The notes beneath the pieces were generated by a model. The model saw only the letters and a program-made list of their open reading frames with translations. It ran no database searches and was not told where the DNA came from. 5,580 nucleotides of DNA from JBOGTC01 sp050692055 (GTDB lineage: Bacteria > Chloroflexota > Limnocylindria > QHBO01), in assembly GCA_050692055.1 (NCBI GenBank), contig JBOGTC010000010.1, forward strand, positions 1-5,580. The letters run 5' to 3'. The first letter of the stretch is position 1. Each line of letters opens with the position of its first letter. The translations under genes and the position numbers were made by a program. This document shows positions 1 through 4,898 of the stretch, piece after piece.

Positions 1-157
1 AGCTGGTCGCGACGGCGTGGCTGACGCCCACGAACGCGGCGAACCGCTCCTCGAACTCACGGACCTTCGGTCCCTGCGCCAGAGAGCCGGAGGCCAGGGC
101 CTCCCAGACGCTCTGCTTCTCCTCCTCACCCATCTGCGGGCGAGCGATGGGGATCAC
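1..157 (-). CDS. DegT/DnrJ/EryC1/StrS-family sugar aminotransferase, N-terminal fragment (WbpE-like), truncated by the window edge
   Basis: The open frame begins at GTG 157-155 and stays open to base 1, giving 52 residues. They start VIPIARPQMGEEEK, continue with SGSLAQGPKVREFEERFA, and end GVSHAVATS. This is the characteristic N-terminus of PLP-dependent sugar-nucleotide aminotransferases of the DegT/DnrJ/EryC1/StrS family: a P-x-x-R/K-P lead, a LASG-x-L-x-x-GP motif, FE..FA, then the G-V-x-H-A-V-A-T-S stretch before the PLP phosphate-binding region. The catalytic lysine lies beyond the window. The GTG start is supported by GGGAGG at 173-168, ten bases upstream, and by the conserved IPIARP lead, which an internal ATG at 133-131 would lose. 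Its GTGA overlaps the epimerase stop codon. Next to an acetyltransferase and a 2-epimerase, the likely job is PLP/glutamate-dependent amination of a 3-keto UDP-GlcNAc(A) sugar (the WbpE step). Family is fairly sure; exact substrate is inferred from neighbours. Confidence 0.8.
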   Translation of the reverse strand, partial: MIPIARPQMGEEEKQSVWEALASGSLAQGPKVREFEERFAAFVGVSHAVATS

Positions 158-1284
158 GATGCGGATGCCTCCCGTGCTGCGAGCTGCGAGGCGCCATCGG
201 TGCCGGGCGACTGCGCGTGATGCCGTTCCAGCGCCGCGACGATGCGCTGCGCGGCACGGCCGTCGCCGAAGAGCGCTGGATGGGGCATGTCTCGTTCCAT
301 GATGACCGGATCGGCAAGGATGGTGGCGGCGATCGAGGGGTCGGTGGCCACCCGGTTCCAGCCGGCATCCACCGTCTCGACCCACTCGGTCTCGCTGCGC
401 AGCGTGACACACGGCACGCCGGACAGGTAGGCCTCCTTCTGAACGCCGCCGGAATCGGTCACCACCAGGCGCGCGTGGGCTTCGAGCGCGACCATCTCCA
501 GGAAGCCGACCGGGGCGATGGGCAGGATGTTCGGCGGCAGCTCCATCGCGCCCGCGTCGAGGATGGCGCGCGTCCGTGGATGGACGGGAAAGATGACCGG
601 CAGGTCGCCGGGCAGCGCGGACAGCCAGGCGGCGAGACGGCCCGGCTCGTCCACGTTCTCGGCGCGGTGCATCGTCAGCAGCAGGTATCCAGGATGCTCG
701 CGCGCCACGGCCGGCAGGTGCGCGGCGGCGCGATCGGCGGCCCAGGCATGCCCGTCCACCATGACGTCGCCCACCAGCTCGGCTCGGGCTTCGAGGCCCT
801 CTCGCGCCAGGTTCGCCATGGAGGTGGGGGTGGGCGCCAGCAGCACGTCGGCCAGGTGATCGGCCACGACCCGGTTGCGCTCCTCCGGCATGCGCCCGTT
901 GAAGGAGCGCAGGCCGGCCTCGACGTGGGCGATCCACGGGCGCCCGCCGCCGGCGTACTGCAGCTTCGAGGCGACGACGGCGCCGGCCAGGGTCGAGTTC
1001 GTGTCGCCGTAGACCACCACGCCGTCCGGCTCGTGCTCGAGCACGACCGGCTCGAGCCGCTGCAGCATCGCGGCCGTCATCGCCGCGTGGGATGCGCTGC
1101 CGACCCCCAGGTTCACATCCGGCTCCGCCATCTCCAGGTCCCGGAAGAACGACGCGCTCATCGACTCGTCGTAGTGCTGGCCGGTGTGGACCACCACCTC
1201 GGTGTGCGCGGCGCGCAGCACGCGGCTCACCGGCGCGGCCTTCACGAACTGCGGGCGCGCGCCGACGACGGTGAGGACCTTCAC
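154..1284 (-). CDS. wecB: Non-hydrolysing UDP-N-acetylglucosamine 2-epimerase family protein (WecB/WbpI type)
   Basis: Family members invert C2 of a UDP-GlcNAc-type sugar in the cytoplasm, through elimination and re-addition of UDP. From GTG 1284-1282 the protein is 376 residues, the usual length. Visible motifs: GARPQFVK (8-15), HTGQHYD (33-39), YGDTNST (92-98), HVEAGLRS (120-127), PEERNR (133-138), MHRAEN (205-210), HPRT (235-238), TDSGGVQKEA (276-285) and RSETEWVET (296-304). These include the conserved Arg10, Lys15, Asp94, Glu122, Glu134/135 and His206 expected for catalysis and UDP binding. An upstream in-frame GTG at 1377 was rejected because the family begins at K-V-L-T-V-V-G-x-R-P. 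The start overlaps the acetyltransferase stop as GTGA, with no good Shine-Dalgarno, which suggests translational coupling. Plain UDP-GlcNAc/UDP-ManNAc epimerase is possible. The flanking acetyltransferase and aminotransferase instead favour a WbpI-like role, epimerising UDP-2,3-diacetamido-glucuronate to the manno form. Family certain; substrate inferred. Confidence 0.93.
   Translation of the reverse strand: MKVLTVVGARPQFVKAAPVSRVLRAAHTEVVVHTGQHYDESMSASFFRDLEMAEPDVNLGVGSASHAAMTAAMLQRLEPVVLEHEPDGVVVYGDTNSTLAGAVVASKLQYAGGGRPWIAHVEAGLRSFNGRMPEERNRVVADHLADVLLAPTPTSMANLAREGLEARAELVGDVMVDGHAWAADRAAAHLPAVAREHPGYLLLTMHRAENVDEPGRLAAWLSALPGDLPVIFPVHPRTRAILDAGAMELPPNILPIAPVGFLEMVALEAHARLVVTDSGGVQKEAYLSGVPCVTLRSETEWVETVDAGWNRVATDPSIAATILADPVIMERDMPHPALFGDGRAAQRIVAALERHHAQSPGTDGASQLAAREASAS
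1031..1059. repeat. Two adjacent perfect palindromes (16 bp and 12 bp) inside the epimerase gene
   Basis: Bases 1031-1046 form a perfect 16-bp palindrome and 1048-1059 a perfect 12-bp palindrome. Both are centred on CTCGAG and they are separated by one base. They fall in the epimerase codons around residues 78-87. CTCGAG encodes Leu-Glu in this frame and is common in GC-rich coding DNA, so codon choice may explain them. No function is claimed. Confidence 0.3.
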
Positions 1285-1880
1285 GCGCCGGGCTCGGGTG
1301 GGAACGGATCTCCGCAGCGCGGGCAGCTGCCTCGGAACCGCGTGCCATCCGCCCCGTCGCGCAGCGGGCTGCCGCACGGACAGGCGCTGCCGATGCGGCG
1401 TGCGGGATTTCCGGCCACCAGCTCGAAGTCGGCGACGCTGCGGGTGACGACGCTGCCCGAGCCGACCATCGCCCAGCGGCCGATCTCGAGCCCGGGCAGG
1501 ATGGTGCTGTTGGCGCCGAGCGCGGCGCCGGCGCGCACGAGCGTCTCGCTCAGCTCCCAGTCCGCACTGGTCTTCAGGCTGCCGTCTCGGTTCACGGCGC
1601 GGGGGACCCGGTCATTGGTGAAGCACACGTGCGGGCCGACGAAGACGCCGTCCTCCACGGTCAGGCCGTGGAACAGGCTGGCGTTGTTGCCGATCTTCAC
1701 GTTGTCACCGACGACGACGTGGGCGTCCACGTAGACGTTCTTGCCGATGATGCATCCGGCGCCGATGCGGGCGTGCTCGCGGACCTGCGATTGGTTCCAG
1801 ACGCTCGTTCCGGGACCGATGGACGCCTCGGCTGACACCTCGGCGGTGGGGTGGATGCGCACGTTCGCGCGCTCGGCCAT
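1281..1880 (-). CDS. Left-handed beta-helix sugar N-acetyltransferase (WbpD/WlbB-like) with a four-cysteine C-terminal tail
   Basis: The 199-residue protein shows imperfect hexapeptide repeats of a left-handed beta-helix at about 8-64, 72-85 and 113-149 (for example IGPGTSV, IGAGCIIGKNVYV, VEDGVFVGP, LGANSTILPG). It also has FTNDR at 87-91 and the terminal LVAGNPARRIG. This arrangement, with NNASLFHG and FTNDRVPRA in the central loop, is typical of acetyl-CoA-dependent acyltransferases that N-acetylate the 3-amino group of UDP-2-acetamido-3-amino-glucuronate (WbpD/WlbB). The last 35 residues hold C167-x-C169 and C186-x2-C189, resembling a small zinc ribbon. The ATG at 1880-1878 follows a near-perfect Shine-Dalgarno, AAGGAGGT (1891-1884). 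It overlaps the downstream epimerase by GTGA and starts 41 bp after the protease stop. Related 3-N- or 4-N-acyltransferases share this fold, so the exact acceptor sugar is inferred from the neighbouring epimerase and aminotransferase. Fold and family are confident. Confidence 0.88.
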   Translation of the reverse strand: MAERANVRIHPTAEVSAEASIGPGTSVWNQSQVREHARIGAGCIIGKNVYVDAHVVVGDNVKIGNNASLFHGLTVEDGVFVGPHVCFTNDRVPRAVNRDGSLKTSADWELSETLVRAGAALGANSTILPGLEIGRWAMVGSGSVVTRSVADFELVAGNPARRIGSACPCGSPLRDGADGTRFRGSCPRCGDPFPPEPGA

Positions 1881-1902
1881 GCGACCTCCTTGGTCGCGGC
1901 CG
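1874..1902 (-). promoter_or_regulatory. Hairpin enclosing the Shine-Dalgarno and start codon of the acetyltransferase gene
   Basis: In the minus-strand RNA, the arm CGGCCGCGACC (1902-1892) can pair with GGUCGC (1886-1881) and then, past a two-base AU bulge, with GGCCG (1878-1874). That makes eleven base pairs around the five-base loop AAGGA (1891-1887). The loop is half of the Shine-Dalgarno, the following GG lies in the stem, and the bulged AU plus the next paired G are the start codon. Such a structure would be expected to limit ribosome access. Pairing was checked base by base; regulation is inference. Confidence 0.45.
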
Positions 1903-1908
1903 ATTCTA
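1903..1908 (-). promoter_or_regulatory. Possible -10 element (TAGAAT) for an internal promoter before the sugar genes
   Basis: TAGAAT on the minus strand matches five of six bases of the bacterial -10 consensus and sits in the only AT-rich patch of the 41-bp gap after the protease gene. No convincing -35 is found: the best at 16-17 bp spacing is TTCGGC or CTTCGG. A start about seven bases downstream would give a leader of only about 15 bases and would remove most of the 5' arm of the adjacent hairpin. Weak support. Confidence 0.25.
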
Positions 1909-1921
1909 GCGCCGTGGCTGC

Positions 1922-4099
1922 CTAGCCGAAGGCGCGATGCAGGAAGGCGGCCATCTGCTCCCGCGTCACGGGGCCGCGCGGACAGAAGCGCCCGTTGCCG
2001 CAGCCGGTCCCGATGCCGGCCGCGGCCAGCCGGTTGATATCGGCTTCGTGAATGCTCCCGTTGTCGTCGCTGAAGTAATCACGGGTTGCGGCAGGCAGGT
2101 TCAGCGCCCGGGCGAGGAAGCTCGCCATCTGCTCGCGGTTGACGACCGCCCCGGGGCAGAAGCGCCGGTCGTCGCAACCGCCGGTGATCCCGCTCTGCGC
2201 CAGGCGGTTGATATCGCCGTGGTGGATGCTGTGCGCGTCGTCCACGAAGTAGTCGCGGCTGGCGGCCGGCAGGTTCTTGGCCCGGGTCAGGAACGAGGCC
2301 ATCTGCTCGCGCGTGACCGCCGCCGTGGGGCAGAAGCGATCCTCGGCGCAGCCGCTGGTGATGCCGGATTGCGCCAGCCAGCCGATGTCGTCGATGAACG
2401 GCGAGAAGGCGATGTCGCTGAAGCCGTAGAAGAGCACATCGGCCCGGATCGAGTACGCGGCCCGGTTGCCGTTGGCCAGCCAGTTGCTGACCTTGACGAT
2501 GATGCGCGTCGCCCCCGCCAGCGAGATCGAGGCGAGCTCGGTCGCCGCCGGGTTCGTCGGGTGATCGACGCGGACCAGCCGCGTGCCGTCCGTTCGGAAC
2601 AGCTCGAGCACCGGGTCGATGGGCAGGGTGCTGCGGTTCCATGGATAGTCCAGCGTGTGGGGGACGGCGGTGACCCGGACGTCCAGCCGCCCGGATCGCG
2701 GGACGTCCACCGCGAAGAAGTCGACGTCACCGGCAGGATGGATCGACGGCCGCACCGTGGTGCCGAGCGCGAGCCGCGACGCCCTGCCGATGCTGTTGTT
2801 GCTCTCCAAGGCGTCGCCCGGCGAGCTGGCCGGGCCCGGCGACGAGCCGCCGACCGCCCGGTGCGCATTGACGCGGCCACGGCCGTAGCGATTGTCCCAG
2901 CCCGCATAGCCAAGATCGTCGACGGTCGAGAAGAGCCGATTCACGACCTGCTGGTTCGACCAGGTGGGGTAGCGCGCCTGGATCAGGGCCACCACGCCGG
3001 CGACGTTGGGCGCCGCGAATGACGTGCCGCTGATGTACGTGTGCGACCCGTACGACGGGATGCAGGTGGTGCAGTTCGTGGTGCGCACCGATCCGCCGGG
3101 CGCGCTGACGTCCACGTCGGGGCCGAAGCTGGACCAGTGCGTGAACTCGTCGTCGCGCTGCGTGGCGCTGACGGAGATGACGTTGGCGTAGCTGGCGGGG
3201 AAGAACCGCTGCTCGCGACCGTTGTTGCCGGCGGCCCCGATGAGCACCACGCCCTTGTCCCAGGCGTAGTTGATCGCGTCCTGGACATAGGTCGTGCTCG
3301 GGAAGCCGCCCACGCTCATGTTGATGACGTCCGCGCCGTTGTTGGCCGCCCAGACGATGCCGGAGGTGAGGTCGGAGGTCTCCCCTCGTCCGTCCTCGTT
3401 CATGATCTTCACCGGCATGACCTTGTCGCTCCAGCTGATGCCGGCGATGCCATAGCCGTCGTTGGGCTTGGCGGCGATGATGCCGGCGACCCAGGTGCCA
3501 TGGCCGTTGTCGTCCGAGGCGTTCGAGTCGTTGTTCACGAAGTCGTGGCCCGCCACGAGCCGCCCGGTCAGGTCGGGATGGTTGAACTGCACGCCGGTGT
3601 CGAGCACCGCCACGATGCCGCTGCCTCCCCTCTCGATGGCCCACGCATCGCGCACCCGCATGCGGTCAAGCGAGTACTGGTCCCGGGTCAGCGGATCGTT
3701 GACAGCCACGTCCGTGACGGCGCCCTCGTTCGCCAGGTGAACCACGTAGTCGGGCTCGGCATAGGCGACGGCCGGGTCCGCACTCAGCTCGGCGATGACC
3801 TGGTCGACCGGCCGGCCCTCGGTCGAGACGACCGTGGGCGTCGGATCCTTGGCCGGCGCATCGAGCGTCTCGAGCACCGCCAGGCCCCGGCTGCGGGTGA
3901 TCGTTGCCGCCCGAGCTGCATCACGCCAACCGACCACGACGCGGCCGGGGATGATCTCCGGCTCGCCGGAGCGGGCGATCTCGGGCTCGCCTTCGGCGGC
4001 CGGCGCGGCCGTCTGCGGCTCGGCCCCGGCGGCCGGCGCGGCCACCGGGAAGAGCAGGACGAGGGCAAGCAGGGGTGCGAATGCTCGGGCTCGGGACAC
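1922..4099 (-). CDS. Secreted subtilisin-like serine protease (S8) with propeptide, PPC-like domain and three SLH repeats
   Basis: From GTG 4099-4097 the protein is 725 residues. The signal peptide MSRARAFAPLLALVLLF ends near AAGA/E (residues 24-27). An N-terminal propeptide of inhibitor I9/fervidolysin type covers about 49-121. The catalytic domain covers about 135-415 with Asp167 (AVLDTG), His200 (DNGHGTW), oxyanion Asn292 (AAGN) and Ser360 (SGTSFAAP), so it should be active. A PPC-like beta domain spans about 428-555 (ALESNNS, DVDFFAVDV). Three SLH repeats follow at about 560-610, 617-669 and 675-725. It should be exported, self-processed and held at the cell surface by its SLH repeats. 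The frame extends to another GTG at 4204, but that start puts 35 residues before the signal peptide and lacks a Shine-Dalgarno. The chosen start has only GGAG (4115-4112), 12 bases away, so the exact start is uncertain. Oddities are HGTW where HGTH is usual and a C-x2-C pair (343, 346) shortly before the catalytic serine. Substrate unknown. Confidence 0.9.
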   Translation of the reverse strand: MSRARAFAPLLALVLLFPVAAPAAGAEPQTAAPAAEGEPEIARSGEPEIIPGRVVVGWRDAARAATITRSRGLAVLETLDAPAKDPTPTVVSTEGRPVDQVIAELSADPAVAYAEPDYVVHLANEGAVTDVAVNDPLTRDQYSLDRMRVRDAWAIERGGSGIVAVLDTGVQFNHPDLTGRLVAGHDFVNNDSNASDDNGHGTWVAGIIAAKPNDGYGIAGISWSDKVMPVKIMNEDGRGETSDLTSGIVWAANNGADVINMSVGGFPSTTYVQDAINYAWDKGVVLIGAAGNNGREQRFFPASYANVISVSATQRDDEFTHWSSFGPDVDVSAPGGSVRTTNCTTCIPSYGSHTYISGTSFAAPNVAGVVALIQARYPTWSNQQVVNRLFSTVDDLGYAGWDNRYGRGRVNAHRAVGGSSPGPASSPGDALESNNSIGRASRLALGTTVRPSIHPAGDVDFFAVDVPRSGRLDVRVTAVPHTLDYPWNRSTLPIDPVLELFRTDGTRLVRVDHPTNPAATELASISLAGATRIIVKVSNWLANGNRAAYSIRADVLFYGFSDIAFSPFIDDIGWLAQSGITSGCAEDRFCPTAAVTREQMASFLTRAKNLPAASRDYFVDDAHSIHHGDINRLAQSGITGGCDDRRFCPGAVVNREQMASFLARALNLPAATRDYFSDDNGSIHEADINRLAAAGIGTGCGNGRFCPRGPVTREQMAAFLHRAFG
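1928..2431 (-). repeat. Three tandem SLH-encoding units with a 174-bp period
   Basis: The 3' end of the protease gene encodes three SLH units whose cysteines recur at exactly 58-residue spacing (C584/C590, C642/C648, C700/C706 in the 725-residue numbering). Each unit carries an A-x-S/A-G-I core, a G-C-x5-C-P segment and an R-E-Q-M-A-x-F-L-x-R-A helix. Units two and three also share a D-D-x-x-S-I-H-x-x-D-I-N-R-L-A stretch. The C-x5-C pair in every unit suggests one disulfide per repeat, consistent with an extracellular location. SLH triplets in other bacteria bind cell-wall polysaccharide; the ligand here is unknown. Confidence 0.85.
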
Positions 4100-4219
4100 G
4101 AGGCGGCTGATCTCCGAAGTGTGCGCTGCTGGAGCGCGGAGGCCGCTGCGCCGCCCCCACGCGGTCAGTGATGAGCCTATCCCCGCGGTCAGGTGCCTCG
4201 CCACGGGACGATCGTCGTC

Positions 4220-4248
4220 ACTCTACGCGACGCGGGAGGGGTACCGAA
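4220..4248 (-). promoter_or_regulatory. Weak candidate promoter for the protease gene
   Basis: On the minus strand TTCGGT (4248-4243) lies 17 bp from TAGAGT (4225-4220). The -10 matches four of six consensus bases and fits the TANNNT pattern of GC-rich bacteria; the -35 matches only two of six. A perfect palindrome (GACGATCGTC, 4207-4216) would overlap the expected transcription start, which is where an operator could sit, though palindromes of this size arise by chance. A 110-base or longer leader would follow. Tentative. Confidence 0.25.
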
Positions 4249-4253
4249 GTACC
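4240..4253 (-). other. UUCG-tetraloop hairpin downstream of rdgB
   Basis: The minus-strand RNA reads GGUAC, UUCG, GUACC: a perfect five-base-pair stem with a C(UUCG)G tetraloop, one of the most stable RNA loops known. It starts 30 bases after the rdgB stop. The following bases are C-rich rather than a U run, so it does not look like a standard intrinsic terminator. It could stabilise the 3' end of the rph-rdgB message or assist a factor-dependent stop. Confidence 0.5.
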
Positions 4254-4283
4254 AAGTCGCACAGGCCGTGGCGGTTGGCGAGC

Positions 4284-4898
4284 CTATTCGGCGGCGCCGA
4301 GCTCGAGCAGCTCGAGGAGGCGCGGCATCGCCGCGGCCACGGCCTGCCCGCGATGGCTGATGCGATCCTTCTCCGCCTCAGGCAGCTCCGCCGTGGTGAC
4401 GCCCGACGGGAGCAGGAAGACGGGGTCGTAGCCGAAGCCGCCTTCGCCACGCGGCCGATCCGCCACGCTGCCGTCGATCACGCCGCCGAACAGCTCCACG
4501 GCGGGCTCGGCTCCGGGGTTCAGGCCGGGGATGCCGATCGCCAGAGCACACACCATGCGCGCCCGCCGGTCGTCCGCGCCGGACACCGCCTCGACCATCC
4601 GCTGCGCGTCCCGCCCATCGTGGGCTCCCCAGCGCCCGGTGCGCACACCGGGACCCCAGTCGAGCGCGGCGACCTCCAGGCCGGAGTCATCGGCCAGGGT
4701 CAGGAGGCCGGAGGCGCGACAGAAGGCATCGGCCTTGACGATCGCGTTCTCGTCGTAGGTGTCGTGGGGCTCCTCGACCTCGAGCGCCAGGCCGATCCCC
4801 TGCGGCGTCACGACGTCGGCGCGCAGCGCCGAAAGCAGGCGCCGGAACTCGTTCTGCTTGCCGACGTTGGTGGTGGCGATGAGGAGCCGGCCCGTCAC
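4284..4898 (-). CDS. rdgB: RdgB/HAM1-family dITP/XTP pyrophosphatase
   Basis: The 204-residue protein hydrolyses non-canonical purine triphosphates (ITP, dITP, XTP) to the monophosphate and pyrophosphate in the cytoplasm, keeping deaminated bases out of DNA and RNA. Length matches the family. Visible motifs: the nucleotide-binding TTNVGKQNEF (9-18), YDENAIVKA (48-56), LADDSGLEV (68-76) with the active-site aspartates, GGFGYDPVF (153-161), and EKDRISHRG (176-184), which supplies the base-recognition Lys, His and Arg. The segment after GLEV reads PGVRTGRWG where PGV.SARY.G is usual, a mild departure. The GTG start (4898-4896) overlaps the rph stop as GTGA, with GGGGGA just upstream. The GTG start fits the family lead R-x-L-L-I-A-T-x-N. 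Adjacency of rph and rdgB is common in bacteria and supports both calls; the two genes are probably cotranscribed and translationally coupled. Confidence 0.96.
   Translation of the reverse strand: MTGRLLIATTNVGKQNEFRRLLSALRADVVTPQGIGLALEVEEPHDTYDENAIVKADAFCRASGLLTLADDSGLEVAALDWGPGVRTGRWGAHDGRDAQRMVEAVSGADDRRARMVCALAIGIPGLNPGAEPAVELFGGVIDGSVADRPRGEGGFGYDPVFLLPSGVTTAELPEAEKDRISHRGQAVAAAMPRLLELLELGAAE

Larger units (their letters stand above)
4100..4283 (-). other. Intergenic leader between rdgB and the protease gene
   Basis: This 184-bp gap is the largest in the window and holds no supported gene. It contains a UUCG-capped hairpin (4240-4253), a weak promoter-like pair (4220-4248), a 10-bp palindrome (4207-4216) and a 9-bp direct repeat (4160-4168 and 4184-4192, CTGACCGCG on the minus strand) with 24 bp between copy starts. 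If the protease used the upstream GTG at 4204, bases 4100-4204 would be coding instead. Confidence 0.7.

Noticed and set aside
1285..1377. Upstream GTG start at 1377 for the epimerase
   Set aside because: It would add 31 Arg/Pro-rich residues overlapping the acetyltransferase gene. The family begins at the K-V-L-T-V-V-G-A-R-P segment that follows the GTG at 1284.
217..1734. Long plus-strand open frame of 505 codons opposite the acetyltransferase and epimerase genes
   Set aside because: Its translation is rich in Arg, Gly, His and Val with no recognisable motif. Such antisense frames are expected opposite GC-rich genes, and the minus-strand products are clear family members.
1881..1921. Intrinsic terminator after the protease gene
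   Set aside because: The only hairpin here overlaps the acetyltransferase start and is not followed by a U run, so it fits translational control better than termination.
1928..2431. Possible CRISPR or tandem DNA repeat array at the protease 3' end
   Set aside because: The period is a whole number of codons (58) and similarity follows the protein; these are SLH repeats, not spacers.
4100..4204. Upstream GTG start at 4204 for the protease
   Set aside because: It would place 35 residues before a textbook signal peptide and has no Shine-Dalgarno. It is kept only as an alternative because the start at 4099 also has a distant ribosome-binding site.
4240..4253. Intrinsic terminator after rdgB
   Set aside because: The stem is only five base pairs and is followed by C-rich sequence, not a U run. 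It is reported as a stable hairpin only.
4298..4324. Repeated GCTCGAG-like units at the 3' end of rdgB
   Set aside because: They encode the alternating Leu/Glu C-terminal helix (LLELLELG) and are explained by codon choice.
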